From the NCBI RefSeq assembly GCF_026168105.1, contig NZ_LBMW01000007.1, positions 181,827 through 245,826 of the forward strand: a DNA stretch of 64,000 nucleotides. Reading direction: 5' to 3'. The translations under genes were made by a program, and so were the position numbers. Shown piece after piece: positions 50,750 to 59,752 of the stretch. How positions within the stretch are numbered: position 1 is the stretch's first letter; each line of letters starts with the position of its first letter. Source of the DNA: Streptomyces hygroscopicus (lineage in GTDB: Bacteria > Actinomycetota > Actinomycetes > Streptomycetales > Streptomycetaceae). Under the pieces are notes generated by a model. The model was not told where the DNA came from. It did not search any database and saw only the letters and a program-made list of their open reading frames with translations.

Positions 50750-51943
50750 ATGACGGAACTGCCCCGCATCATCAGTGTCGACGATCACGTGATCGAGCCC
50801 GCACACCTCTTCGAGACCTGGCTGCCGAAGAAGTACCGGGGCCGCGGACCCAGGCCGCTCACCGCCGGTATCGGCGAACTTGCGTACGTCGGTGGCAAGT
50901 ACCAGATCACGATGGACCCGCAGGGGCCGCCGGCCGACTGGTGGATCTACGAGGACCTGCAGTTCCCGTACAAGCGCAACATCGCCGCCGTCGGCTTCGA
51001 CCGCGACCAGATGACCCTGGAGGGCATCACCCGCGAGGAGATGCGGCCCGGCTGCTGGGACCCGGCGGAGCGGCTGAAGGACATGGACCTCAACCACGTC
51101 GAGGGCAGCCTCTGCTTTCCGACCTTCCCGCGCTTTTGCGGGCAGACCTTCGCCGAGGCGCACGACAAGGAGGTCGCCCTGGCCTGCGTGCGCGCGTACA
51201 ACGACTGGATGGTCGAGGAGTGGTGCGGCGACAGCGGCGGCCGGCTGATCCCGCTGTGCCTGATCCCGCTGTGGGACATCGGCCTCGCCGTCGCCGAGAT
51301 CAGGCGCAACGCCGCCCGCGGGGTGAGGGCGGTGACCTTCTCGGAGATCCCCACCCACCTCGGCCTGCCGTCCGTCCACTCGGGCTACTGGGACCCGTTC
51401 TTCGCCGTCTGCCAGGAGACCGGCACGGTCGTGAACATGCACATCGGGTCCTCGTCGCAGATGCCGGCCGCGTCCCCCGACGCCCCGCCCGCCGTCCAGG
51501 CCTCGCTCTCCTTCAACAACGCGATGGCCTCGATGATGGACTTCCTGTTCAGCGGGGTGCTGGTGAAGTTCCCCCGGCTCACCCTCGCCTACTCCGAGGG
51601 GCAGATGGGCTGGATCCCGTACGCCCTGGAGCGCGCCGACGACGTCTGGGAGGAGCACCGGGCCTGGGGCGGAGTCCGCGACCTGATCCCCGAGCCGCCG
51701 TCGACGTACTACTACCGGCAGATCTTCTGCTGCTTCTTCCGCGACAGGCACGGCATCGCGTCCCTCGACGTGGTCGGCAGGGACAACGCCACCTTCGAGA
51801 CCGACTATCCGCACGTCGACTCGACCTTCCCGCACACCAGGGAGGTCGCCCTCGACCATGTGAAGGACCTCGACGACGAGACGGTCCACAAGCTGATGCG
51901 CGGCAACGCGATCCGCATGCTCGGCCTCGGCCTGGACCGCTAG
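50750..51943 (+). CDS. Amidohydrolase family protein (amidohydrolase-2/ACMSD-like)
   Basis: 397 aa TIM-barrel metal enzyme. 'IISVDDHVIEPAHLFETWLP' carries the first metal His, 'NMHIGSSSQMP' the barrel His, and 'NATFETDYPHVDSTFPHT' the late Asp. Such proteins decarboxylate or hydrolyse acids in aromatic and steroid-like degradation operons. The ATG has GGAGGGG upstream, and its stop overlaps the next start by 1 bp (TAGTG). Confidence 0.87.
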   Translation: MTELPRIISVDDHVIEPAHLFETWLPKKYRGRGPRPLTAGIGELAYVGGKYQITMDPQGPPADWWIYEDLQFPYKRNIAAVGFDRDQMTLEGITREEMRPGCWDPAERLKDMDLNHVEGSLCFPTFPRFCGQTFAEAHDKEVALACVRAYNDWMVEEWCGDSGGRLIPLCLIPLWDIGLAVAEIRRNAARGVRAVTFSEIPTHLGLPSVHSGYWDPFFAVCQETGTVVNMHIGSSSQMPAASPDAPPAVQASLSFNNAMASMMDFLFSGVLVKFPRLTLAYSEGQMGWIPYALERADDVWEEHRAWGGVRDLIPEPPSTYYYRQIFCCFFRDRHGIASLDVVGRDNATFETDYPHVDSTFPHTREVALDHVKDLDDETVHKLMRGNAIRMLGLGLDR

Positions 51944-53097
51944 TGGATCTCGCCGACTCGCCCGAGGAGGGGGAGTTCCGGGCGCGGTTGCGCGAGTGGC
52001 TCGCCAAGGTGCTCCCGGGCCTGCCCCCGAAGCCGTCCCCGGACGACTGGCCGGCCAGGCGAGCGTACGACCTCGGCTGGCAGCGGATGCTGTACGACGC
52101 CGGTTACGCGGGCCTGCACTGGCCGGTGGACGCGGGCGGGCGCGGAGCGGGCCCCGCCCGGCACCTGATCTTCCTGGAGGAGACCGAGAAGGCGGGCGCA
52201 CCCTATGTGGGCGCCAACTTCGTCGGGCTGCTGCACGCGGGGCCGACGATCGCCGCCGAGGGCACGCCCGGACAGCGGGCGCGCTGGCTGCCGCCCGTGC
52301 TGCGCGGCGAGGAGGTCTGGTGCCAGGGGTTCAGCGAACCGGACGCGGGTTCGGACCTCGCCTCGCTGCGCACGCGCGCGTGGCGCGACGGCGACGCCTA
52401 TGTGGTCAGCGGGTCCAAGATCTGGACCTCCCATGCGGAGGTCGCCGACTGGTGCGAACTGCTGGTGCGCACGGACCCGGACGCGCCCCGGCACCGGGGC
52501 ATCACCTGGCTCGCCCTGCCCATGGACGCGCCGGGGGTCACCGTACGGCCGCTGCGGACGCTCGCCGGTTCGAACGAGTTCGCGGAGGTGTTCCTCGACG
52601 AGGTGCGCGTCCCGGTGGTCAATCGGGTCGGCGCCGAGAACGACGGCTGGCGCGTGACCATGGTGACGCTCTCCTTCGAACGCGGTACGGCGTTCGTGGG
52701 GGAGGTGGTGGCCTGCCGCCGGGCCCTCGGCGAACTCGCCCGCGAGGCGCGCGCGAACGGCCGCTGGGACGACGCCCCGCTCCGCCGGAGACTGGGCAGG
52801 CTGAATGCGGAGTTCCGGGCCCTGTGGCGGCTCACGCAGTGGAACGTGAGCGAGGCGGAGGGGACCGGCGGAGTGCCGGGCGCGGGCGGTTCGGTCTTCA
52901 AGCTGAGGTACTCGCACGCGCGTCAGGAGCTCTACGACACCGCCGCCGAGGTGCTGGGCGCCGACTGTCTCGACCTCGGCCGCCCATGGGTCCTCGACCG
53001 GCTGTCGTCCCTGTCGTACACGATCGCGGCCGGTACCTCGCAGATCCAGCAGAACATCGTGGCCGAACGCATCCTGGGACTGCCGAAGGGGCGGTGA
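51943..53097 (+). CDS. Acyl-CoA dehydrogenase (large-subunit type)
   Basis: 384 aa. 'GFSEPDAGSDLASLRTRAWR' (flavin site), 'KIWTSHAEVADWCELLVRTD', 'LSFERGTAFVGEVVACRRAL' and a complete C-terminal 'AAGTSQIQQNIVAERILGLP'. This resembles the FadE partners that form alpha2beta2 dehydrogenases with a shorter ACAD next door. GTG 51943 overlaps the amidohydrolase stop; the long open frame in front is a shadow. Confidence 0.9.
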   Translation: MDLADSPEEGEFRARLREWLAKVLPGLPPKPSPDDWPARRAYDLGWQRMLYDAGYAGLHWPVDAGGRGAGPARHLIFLEETEKAGAPYVGANFVGLLHAGPTIAAEGTPGQRARWLPPVLRGEEVWCQGFSEPDAGSDLASLRTRAWRDGDAYVVSGSKIWTSHAEVADWCELLVRTDPDAPRHRGITWLALPMDAPGVTVRPLRTLAGSNEFAEVFLDEVRVPVVNRVGAENDGWRVTMVTLSFERGTAFVGEVVACRRALGELAREARANGRWDDAPLRRRLGRLNAEFRALWRLTQWNVSEAEGTGGVPGAGGSVFKLRYSHARQELYDTAAEVLGADCLDLGRPWVLDRLSSLSYTIAAGTSQIQQNIVAERILGLPKGR

Positions 53098-53104
53098 CCT
53101 TGCC

Positions 53105-53998
53105 GTGCACTTCCAACCGACCGACGACCAGCGGGCGTTGAAGGCGGGTGTGCGGGAACTGCTCGCGGGCCGCTTCGGCCGCCGGGCGCTGCGGGCCGCC
53201 GTCGACCGGCCCGGTGTCCTCGACCGCACCCTCTGGCGCGAACTGGGCGAGGCCGGCTTCTTCGCGCTGCGGCTGCCGGAGCCGGACGGCGGGGTGGGGC
53301 TCGGGCTGCCCGAGGCGGTGCTGGCCTTCGAGGAGGCGGGCCGGGCGCTGCTGCCCGGGCCGCTGATTGCCACGCATCTCGCGGCCGGGGAGGTGGCGGG
53401 CGCGGCGACCGGGGAGACGGTGGTCACGGCCGCCTACGGCGGGCTCGTGGAGTGGCTGGCGGAGGCCGACGTCGTACGGGGCGAGGCGGCCGGCGCCGTA
53501 CCGGTGCGGTCGGTGGACCCGCTGACGCCGCTGCACCGGCTGCCTCGCCCTCCGGGCGCCGCCCCGGAGAGCGGCCCGGAGCCCGTCGCCGTCCTCCTCA
53601 CCGCCGCCGAACAGCTCGGCGGCGCCGCCCGCGTCTGCGAGCTGGCCGTGGAGCACGCGCGGACCCGGGAGCAGTTCGGACGGCCGATCGGGGCGTTCCA
53701 GGCGGTCAAGCACCTGTGCGCACGGATTCTGGTGCGGACGGAGACGGCCCGCGCGGCGGTGTACGCCGCCGCCGTCACCGCCGATCCCCTCGACATCGCC
53801 GCGGCCCGCCTGCTCGCCGACGAGGCGGCCGTCCACGGTGCCCGCGACTGCCTGCAGGTGCACGGAGGCATGGGCTTCACATGGGAGGCCGATGTGCATC
53901 TGTTTCTGAAGCGGGCGTGGACACGGACCCAACGTACGGGTGACAGTACGCAGAGTGACGAACTGCTCGCCGAGGACCTGCTCCCAGTGAGGGTCTGA
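53105..53998 (+). CDS. Acyl-CoA dehydrogenase-like protein (short partner subunit)
   Basis: 297 aa, shorter than typical ACADs of about 380. 'FFALRLPEPDGGVGLGLPEA' and the C-terminal 'QLGGAARVCELAVEHARTRE', 'QFGRPIGAFQAVKHLCARIL' and 'LQVHGGMGFTWEADVHLFLK' are present, while the middle beta domain is much reduced. This fits a non-catalytic or half-site subunit of a heterotetrameric dehydrogenase with the gene 7 bp upstream. Confidence 0.85.
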   Translation: MHFQPTDDQRALKAGVRELLAGRFGRRALRAAVDRPGVLDRTLWRELGEAGFFALRLPEPDGGVGLGLPEAVLAFEEAGRALLPGPLIATHLAAGEVAGAATGETVVTAAYGGLVEWLAEADVVRGEAAGAVPVRSVDPLTPLHRLPRPPGAAPESGPEPVAVLLTAAEQLGGAARVCELAVEHARTREQFGRPIGAFQAVKHLCARILVRTETARAAVYAAAVTADPLDIAAARLLADEAAVHGARDCLQVHGGMGFTWEADVHLFLKRAWTRTQRTGDSTQSDELLAEDLLPVRV

Positions 53999-54476
53999 GG
54001 GGTCCTAACCAGGCATTCTTTGGTACGGCATACCGCGGATGTAGCGGATTGTGGCAATCCGGAATTACAGAGTGTTGATACCGGGTTGTGTCCTACGTGT
54101 GACTTGTCACGGGGTGGAGTCGGCGGGGCGCTCCGGTACCTTGTGTGGGATGCGAGCGGTTCCGAGCCTGAGCCATCCCGGTGCGGCCCCTGTGGCGGTG
54201 CCGGTTTCGGCGGTGCGCGCCACTCGCGGGGCAGGGCGGGCCGCCGCTCCTGCCTGTTCGACTCACCATGGCAAGCGTCGCACAGTATGCCGTACGCGTA
54301 CTCCTTCGCGCTGGAATATGCCCGAAGCGCTTGTTGGGGTGACTGTACGTCAACCATGCTGTCGTGCAAGGAAATCACGGTCCGTGATCCTGGTTTCTGC
54401 CATGCAGACGATGACCACGATCGTGGCCCTTTCGAGGCGCGAGGCGATGTGTCCGCCGGTTCGGATGGTGTGAGCG
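53999..54476. other. Intergenic region with a doubtful small gene
   Basis: About 480 bp, lower in G/C than its surroundings up to 54080, with palindrome-like GGATTGTGGCAATCC at 54046-54060 (a GGATTG/CAATCC hairpin), a possible operator or transcript stem. The second half is covered by the low-confidence frame listed next. Confidence 0.3.
54150..54473 (+). CDS. Hypothetical 107-aa protein (doubtful)
   Basis: ATG 54150 to TGA 54473, ending 3 nt before the next gene. The product (MRAVPSLSHPGAAPVAVPVS... ending REAMCPPVRMV) is Arg/Ser/Cys-rich with no domain. Third-position G/C is only about 65%, far below neighbours, so it may be non-coding leader or a recently acquired frame. Confidence 0.25.
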   Translation: MRAVPSLSHPGAAPVAVPVSAVRATRGAGRAAAPACSTHHGKRRTVCRTRTPSRWNMPEALVGVTVRQPCCRARKSRSVILVSAMQTMTTIVALSRREAMCPPVRMV

Positions 54477-54965
54477 GTGCAGGTGCTTCAAGTGCAGCTG
54501 GAGATCCGGCCCGACCCCGCGGAGGTGGGCCGGGCGCGGAGCTGGGCCCGCTCGCGGCTCGCCGGTTCAGGGATAGGCGCGGACGAGCCGCTGGCCGAGA
54601 CGCTGATCCTGCTCGTCTCCGAGTTGGTCACCAATGCCGTGGTGCACACCGGCTGTCCGGCCGTGCTGCGGCTGCTGCTGACCGGCGCGCGGGAGGACGC
54701 CTCGGGCGCGCCGACCGGCACGGTCCGGCTCGAGGTGGCCGACGCCAGTACCCGTCCACCGGCGCCCCGGCACGCGAACGGCGACGAGACGGGCGGCCGT
54801 GGCCTCGAGCTCGTCGACGGCCTCGCGGACCGCTGGGGCTGGGACCCGGAGGGCATGGGCAAGCGCATCTGGTGCGAGGTGGATCGCTGTGCGGCGGGCG
54901 CCGCGGGCCGGGCCGTGGCGTACGGGGTGGACGCGACGGCGGAGTTCGCATACGGCGTGGTGTAG
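54477..54965 (+). CDS. ATP-binding protein, RsbW/SpoIIAB-like anti-sigma kinase family
   Basis: 162 aa GHKL-fold domain: N-box 'ILLVSELVTNAVVHTGCPA', G1 box 'RLEVADASTRPPAP' and G2 'GGRGLELVDGLADRWGW'. Streptomycetes have dozens of such proteins that bind sigma factors or STAS partners. The GTG start gives a compact domain; the STAS gene at 48036 could be a partner, but that is only an inference. Confidence 0.82.
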   Translation: MQVLQVQLEIRPDPAEVGRARSWARSRLAGSGIGADEPLAETLILLVSELVTNAVVHTGCPAVLRLLLTGAREDASGAPTGTVRLEVADASTRPPAPRHANGDETGGRGLELVDGLADRWGWDPEGMGKRIWCEVDRCAAGAAGRAVAYGVDATAEFAYGVV

Positions 54966-55429
54966 CCGCCTTCGCTCCGGCGTCCGCGACCCGGGCGCAC
55001 TCCCTCCGGCGTGCGGCCGCACGGGCTTCGGTTCCTGGAGTGGATCGCCGTCGGATGCGCCGGGCCGTGCTTCCGTACGAGCCGTCATAAAACGGGCGTA
55101 TGTGAGGAATTGCCGAGGAGATATTGACGTGGTGTGACCGGTTGATCACGCTGGTGGGGCTGCGATTCGTCGCGAGGGGACGCCGAGGGTTCCGTTGACA
55201 GGAGCCCTCGACGAGTGCGGGTCGCGAGTCGGCGTCGGCTCCTTGCGGGGCCTGCGGCTCACGGGAGCCGTTCGGGAGCAGGTCGGGTACGCCGAGCCGG
55301 ATGGCGGCGCGCAGTGCCGTGCTCGGGGCGAGCTGGGGTGTCTCCCGCTCGAGCGCAGTCGAGAGTGGCGGAAACGCGCCGCCAGTCGCCGCCCCTCGCT
55401 TTTCCGTGTCCCTTCTCCCTGCGTACGCC
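54966..55429. other. Intergenic region before the cyclase gene (3' side)
   Basis: About 460 bp. AGGAGCC at 55200-55206 pairs with GGCTCCT at 55237-55243, and a REP-like palindrome lies at 55335-55373. A minus-strand frame reads LAPSTALRAAIRLGVPDLLP, faintly like the N terminus of an O-methyltransferase or regulator, but it is too short to name. No gene is supported. Confidence 0.4.
55335..55373 (-). repeat. REP-like palindromic element
   Basis: On the minus strand it reads CCGCCACTCTCGACTGCGCT then CGAGCGGGAGACACCCC, with inner CTCGA/TCGAG arms. It resembles the dispersed streptomycete repeat also seen inside the AtuA-type gene. Confidence 0.4.
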
Positions 55430-56356
55430 CTACAGGATGGCGACCGGTGCCACCGGTGCACCGGTGCCGCCCACGAAGGGCTCGGGCATCGCCGACAGCA
55501 GAAAGGCGTAGCGGCCCTCTTCTCCACAGGCTGTGGACAACTCTTCGAGATTCCAGTTCTGACCCTGGGGCATCCCCATCTCCACGAGGTGGAGCGCATG
55601 GACGGGCAGCCACAGGTTCTCGATCTCGGGAGGGAAGATCTCGAAGGTGAGCGTGTCGTTGGCGACGGCCGCCACATCGCGTGCGTGGAACCACTCCGGG
55701 CAGCGCACGGACAGCCCCGGCGACGGATAGCCGTAGGCGTGCCGGTCGCCCGCGAGATAGGTCCTGATCTGCCCGGTCCGCACCAGCACGATGTCGCCGC
55801 CCCGTACGCGTGTGCCTGCCAGCTCCTCGGCAGCGTCGAGGTCGTCCGGGGTGACGGCGTGCGAGCCGTCGAGCCACTCCACGCCGAGCGCACGGGGGAC
55901 GTCGAGCAGGACGCCGCGGGAGACGATGTGCCGCGGCTTGTCGACTCCGGCGAACGCGGCGCCGCCGTGTGCCGTGACGGTGTCGGCGGGGCGGCCGTTG
56001 TAGAGCTTCCCGGAGTGCGAGGCATGGGCGAGCGCATCCCAGTGGGTGGCCGCCTGGAGCCCCATGGTCACCGCATCGTCACTGCACGCGACCGTGCCGG
56101 GCCCGAACAGCTCCTGGTTGATCTGCACCATCACGTGCAGGGGATTGACCCGCCCGGGGATGACTCCGGTCTGCACGCCGTCCTGCCGCAGGGGCAGGGC
56201 GAGCGGTACGCGCCGCCCGCGGCGCACGCAGGCCGCCGCCCGCCGCACCACCTCGTCGGTGACGAGGTTCAGGGTCCCTGTCTCGTCGTCGCTGCCCCAG
56301 CGCCCCCAGTTGTTGACGCGCTCGGCGATGGCGTGGAACTCGTCAGTCAGCGACAT
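55430..56356 (-). CDS. Cyclase family protein (kynurenine formamidase-like metal hydrolase)
   Basis: 308 aa. The metal-binding motif of the family (H-x-G-T-H-x-D) appears as 'AATHWDALAHASHSGKLYNG'; 'RHIVSRGVLLDVPRALGVEW' and 'VLVRTGQIRTYLAG' follow. Members hydrolyse formamides or lactones. ATG 56356 has GGGGAGGA upstream; the frame is open much further back as a shadow of the SDR gene. Divergent from the SDR across the third copy of the 19-bp operator. Confidence 0.86.
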   Translation of the reverse strand: MSLTDEFHAIAERVNNWGRWGSDDETGTLNLVTDEVVRRAAACVRRGRRVPLALPLRQDGVQTGVIPGRVNPLHVMVQINQELFGPGTVACSDDAVTMGLQAATHWDALAHASHSGKLYNGRPADTVTAHGGAAFAGVDKPRHIVSRGVLLDVPRALGVEWLDGSHAVTPDDLDAAEELAGTRVRGGDIVLVRTGQIRTYLAGDRHAYGYPSPGLSVRCPEWFHARDVAAVANDTLTFEIFPPEIENLWLPVHALHLVEMGMPQGQNWNLEELSTACGEEGRYAFLLSAMPEPFVGGTGAPVAPVAIL

Positions 56357-56401
56357 GAGTCCTCCCCGGGGCTTGTCTCCGAGAGACCGGCGCGTCATAA
56401 A

Positions 56402-56420
56402 ATCTAACGGTCCGTCAGAA
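56402..56420. promoter_or_regulatory. 19-bp operator, copy 3 (cyclase/SDR promoter)
   Basis: ATCTAACGGTCCGTCAGAA, 17 of 19 matches to the shared consensus, between the divergent cyclase and SDR genes. Confidence 0.65.
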
Positions 56421-56440
56421 AGCGCGGGAAGGGGCCGGGC

Positions 56441-57352
56441 GTGGGGAACTTCTTGGCAGGCAAGGTCGTCGCCGTGACGGGCGCGGGCCGTGGCATCGGA
56501 CGGGCGGTCGCGCTGGCCGCAGCGGCCCACGGGGCGCGGGTCGTCGTCAACGACCACGGGGTCTCGGTGGACGGCGCCTCGCCCACGAGCGCGGTGGCCG
56601 AGTCCGTGGTCAAGGAGATCGGGGCGGCGGGCGGAGAGGCCGTCGCGGTCGCCGACGACATCTCCACGATGGCGGGCGGCCGGCGGGTGGTGGACGAGGC
56701 GCTCGCCTCGTACGGCCGCCTGGACGGGGTGGTGTGCTTGGCGGGCATCCTGCGTGAACGGATGCTCTTCAACATGACCGAGGAGGAGTGGGACCCGGTG
56801 GTCGCCACGCACCTCAAGGGCACGTTCACCGTCTTCCGCGCTGCGTCGGCGGTGATGCGCGGGCAGCGCTCCGGCACGCTGATCGGCTTCACGAGCGGCA
56901 ACCACCAGGGCTCGGTCGCCCAGGCCAACTACAGCGCGGCGAAGGGCGGCATCATCTCCCTCGTCCGCAGCGCCGCGCTCGGCCTGCACAAGTACGGGGT
57001 GACGGCGAACGCGGTGGCGCCGGTGGCGCGGACGCGGATGTCGGCGAACGTGCCCATGGACCTCAAGGAGATGGGCGAACCGGAGGACGTCGCCGCCCTG
57101 GTCGTCTATCTGCTGTCGGACCGCGCCCGGGAGGAACGCATCACCGGCCAGGTGTACACGATCGCGGGCCCGAAGCTGGCGGTCTGGGCCCAGCCGAGGG
57201 AGCTGAGGGCGGCGTACGCGGAGGGCTCCTGGACCCCGGAGAGGATCGCGGACTTCCTGCCCGGGACGGTGGGCACGGATCCGATGCCGCTGCTGGAGCA
57301 GTTGGAGGCGATGGAGAGGGCGGCGCGGGCGGGGGCACGGCCGAATGCGTGA
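56441..57352 (+). CDS. Short-chain dehydrogenase/reductase
   Basis: 303 aa. NAD(P) motif 'VAVTGAGRGIGRAVALAA' at the N terminus and active-site 'QANYSAAKGGIISLVRSAAL' (Tyr-x3-Lys). The C-terminal 60 residues extend beyond the classic 250-aa core, as in 3-hydroxyacyl-CoA dehydrogenases of the MFE-2/HSD17B4 group. Probably a 3-hydroxyacyl-CoA or related dehydrogenase. GTG 56441 with GGAAGGGG upstream. First gene of the rightward half of the regulon. Confidence 0.88.
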   Translation: MGNFLAGKVVAVTGAGRGIGRAVALAAAAHGARVVVNDHGVSVDGASPTSAVAESVVKEIGAAGGEAVAVADDISTMAGGRRVVDEALASYGRLDGVVCLAGILRERMLFNMTEEEWDPVVATHLKGTFTVFRAASAVMRGQRSGTLIGFTSGNHQGSVAQANYSAAKGGIISLVRSAALGLHKYGVTANAVAPVARTRMSANVPMDLKEMGEPEDVAALVVYLLSDRAREERITGQVYTIAGPKLAVWAQPRELRAAYAEGSWTPERIADFLPGTVGTDPMPLLEQLEAMERAARAGARPNA

Positions 57353-57438
57353 GGGCACGCCGAGCGGCACCCGCCTCCCGGACCGCCCCCGCGCACCGAT
57401 GCCCCACTCGACCTGGGGCCCAACCTAAGGCGGCGACC

Positions 57439-58593
57439 ATGGATTTCGGGTTCGGCCCGGAGGACGACGCGTTCCGGCACGAGGCACGGGCATGGCTGAG
57501 GGCCCACCTCGACGCCGCGCCGGACCGCCGTGACTGGGAACGCACACTCGGCCGCTCCGGCTGGATCGGCATCGGCTGGCCCGAAGGCGGCTACGGCAAC
57601 CGCCGCGCCACCCTCACCCAGCAGGTCGCGTGGGCGGAGGAGTACGCCCGCTGCCAGGCCCCGCCCCGCTCCGGCCACATCGGCGAGAACCTTCTCGCCC
57701 CCACTCTCATCGCCCACGGCACACCGGACCAGAAGTCCCGCTTCCTGCCCCCCGTCGCCCGCGGCGAGGAACTGTGGTGCCAGGGCTACAGCGAACCCGG
57801 CGCCGGCTCCGACCTGGCGGGCGTCCGCACCACCGCCGTGCCGGACACCCCGCACTCTTACCGCATCACCGGCCAGAAGATCTGGACCTCCCTCGCCCAC
57901 GAGGCGGACTGGTGCTTCCTCCTCGCCCGCACCGACCCGGCCGCGCCACGCCACCACGGCCTCACCTTCCTCCTCGTGCCGATGGACCAGCCCGGCCGCA
58001 TCGAGGTGCGCCCGATCCGCCAGCTGACCGGAACCAGCGAGTTCAACGAGGTCTTCTTCGACGGCGCGACGGCCCGCGCCGACCATGTCGTCGGTGGGGA
58101 GGGAGGCGGCTGGCGCGTCGCGATGAGCCTGCTCGGCTTCGAGCGGGGCGTCTCCACGCTGGCCCAGCAGATCGGCTTCGCACGGGAGCTGGGCGAGGTC
58201 GTGCGGACGGCGGTGGCGACGGGTGCGGCCGACGACCCGGTCGTACGGGACCGCCTCGTCGGGCAGTGGGCCGAACTGCGCGCGATGCGCTGGAACGCGC
58301 TGCGCACCCTGGGCGGCCCCGCGGACGCGGGCGCCCCCAGCGTGGCCAAGCTGCTGTGGGGCCGCTGGCACCAGCGGCTGGGCGAACTGGCCATGCAGGT
58401 ACGGGGCGCGGCGGGGGCGGTGGGACCGGCCGACTGGTCGTCCACGGATCCGTACCAACTGGACGCGCTCCAGCACCTGTTCCTCTTCAGCCGGGCCGAC
58501 ACCATCTACGGCGGCGCGGACGAGATCCAGCGCACGATCATCGCCGAGCGTGTGCTCGGCCTGCCGAAGGAACCCAGGGGAACCGAGGGCTGA
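57439..58593 (+). CDS. Acyl-CoA dehydrogenase
   Basis: 384 aa. 'GYSEPGAGSDLAGVRTTAVP', 'KIWTSLAHEADWCFLLARTD', 'LLGFERGVSTLAQQIGFARE' and C-terminal 'YGGADEIQRTIIAERVLGLP'. A second FadE-type dehydrogenase of the regulon. ATG 57439 follows the SDR by 86 bp and has AAGG upstream. Ends 10 bp before the alcohol dehydrogenase. Confidence 0.9.
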   Translation: MDFGFGPEDDAFRHEARAWLRAHLDAAPDRRDWERTLGRSGWIGIGWPEGGYGNRRATLTQQVAWAEEYARCQAPPRSGHIGENLLAPTLIAHGTPDQKSRFLPPVARGEELWCQGYSEPGAGSDLAGVRTTAVPDTPHSYRITGQKIWTSLAHEADWCFLLARTDPAAPRHHGLTFLLVPMDQPGRIEVRPIRQLTGTSEFNEVFFDGATARADHVVGGEGGGWRVAMSLLGFERGVSTLAQQIGFARELGEVVRTAVATGAADDPVVRDRLVGQWAELRAMRWNALRTLGGPADAGAPSVAKLLWGRWHQRLGELAMQVRGAAGAVGPADWSSTDPYQLDALQHLFLFSRADTIYGGADEIQRTIIAERVLGLPKEPRGTEG

Positions 58594-58603
58594 GGGGACT
58601 GCG

Positions 58604-59653
58604 ATGCGAGGCGTGCTCTACGACGGCACACAGCCGCAGGTCGTGGACGACCTGACGGTACGGGACCCGGGCCCCGGCGAGGTGCTGGTGGCGATCTCGG
58701 CTGCGGGGCTGTGCCACAGCGACCTGTCCGTGGTGGACGGGACCATACCCTTCCCGGCTCCCGTGGTGCTCGGCCACGAGGGCGCGGGCGTGGTGGAGGC
58801 GGTGGGCGCGGGCGTCACCCATGTCCGGCCCGGGGACCATGTGTCGCTGTCGACCCTCGCCGGCTGCGGGGCGTGCGGCGACTGCGACCGGGGACGGCCG
58901 ACGATGTGCCGGCAGGCGATCGGCCGGCCGGGGCAGCCGTTCACCCGGGGCGGCCGGCCGGTGTACCAGTTCGCGTCCAACTCCGCGTTCGCGGAACGGA
59001 CCGTGGTGAAGGCGGTCCAGGCGGTCCGTGTCCCGAAGGACGTGCCGATGCCGTCGGCCGCGCTGATCGGATGCGGTGTCCTGACCGGAGTGGGAGCCGT
59101 GCTGAACCGTGCGCGGGTGGCGCCCGGCGACACCGTCCTCGTCATCGGTACCGGCGGGATCGGGCTCAACGTCCTCCAGGGCGCGCGCATCGCGGGCGCG
59201 TCGCGGATCGTGGCGGTGGACGCCAACCCGGCGAAGGAGACGGCGGCGCGGCGGTTCGGCGCGACGGACTTCCTCACCTCGCCGGCCGGGGTGAAGGACG
59301 TCCTGCCCACGGGTGCCGACCACGCCTTCGAGTGCGTGGGCCGGGTGGAGCTGATCCGCGCTGCCGTCGACTCCCTGGACCGCCACGGCCAGGCGATCCT
59401 GCTGGGCGTCCCCCCGGCCGACGCCGAGGCGACGTTCCAGGTCTCCTCGATGTACCTGGACAAGTCCATCCTGGGCTGCCGCTACGGCTCCTCCCGGCCC
59501 CAGCGCGACATCGCGCTCTACGCCCAGCTGTACCGCGAAGGCCGCCTGCTCCTGGACGAGTTGGTGACGGCGACGTACCCGGTCGAGGACTACGAGAAGG
59601 CCGCGGCGGACGTGCACGCGGGGAGGGTGGCGAGGGCGGTGCTCACGTTCTGA
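58604..59653 (+). CDS. Zinc-dependent alcohol dehydrogenase (class III-like MDR)
   Basis: 349 aa. Catalytic zinc: 'GLCHSDLSVVDG' and 'VVLGHEGAGVVEAVGAGVTH'; structural zinc cysteines in 'CGACGDCDRGRPTMC'; NAD fold 'VLVIGTGGIGLNVLQGARIA'. It resembles actinobacterial NDMA-type or Rxyl_3153-type enzymes that oxidise alcohols at the end of catabolic routes. Last gene of the rightward operon. Confidence 0.9.
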   Translation: MRGVLYDGTQPQVVDDLTVRDPGPGEVLVAISAAGLCHSDLSVVDGTIPFPAPVVLGHEGAGVVEAVGAGVTHVRPGDHVSLSTLAGCGACGDCDRGRPTMCRQAIGRPGQPFTRGGRPVYQFASNSAFAERTVVKAVQAVRVPKDVPMPSAALIGCGVLTGVGAVLNRARVAPGDTVLVIGTGGIGLNVLQGARIAGASRIVAVDANPAKETAARRFGATDFLTSPAGVKDVLPTGADHAFECVGRVELIRAAVDSLDRHGQAILLGVPPADAEATFQVSSMYLDKSILGCRYGSSRPQRDIALYAQLYREGRLLLDELVTATYPVEDYEKAAADVHAGRVARAVLTF

Positions 59654-59752
59654 GCCCGGAGCCGCGGTCGCCGGCGCGCGGCAGCCGCCGCGGGGTTGTC
59701 CGGGTTGTCCACAGGCCCGGAAATCCCGTGGGCCGTTGTCGGACCCGTCCCC

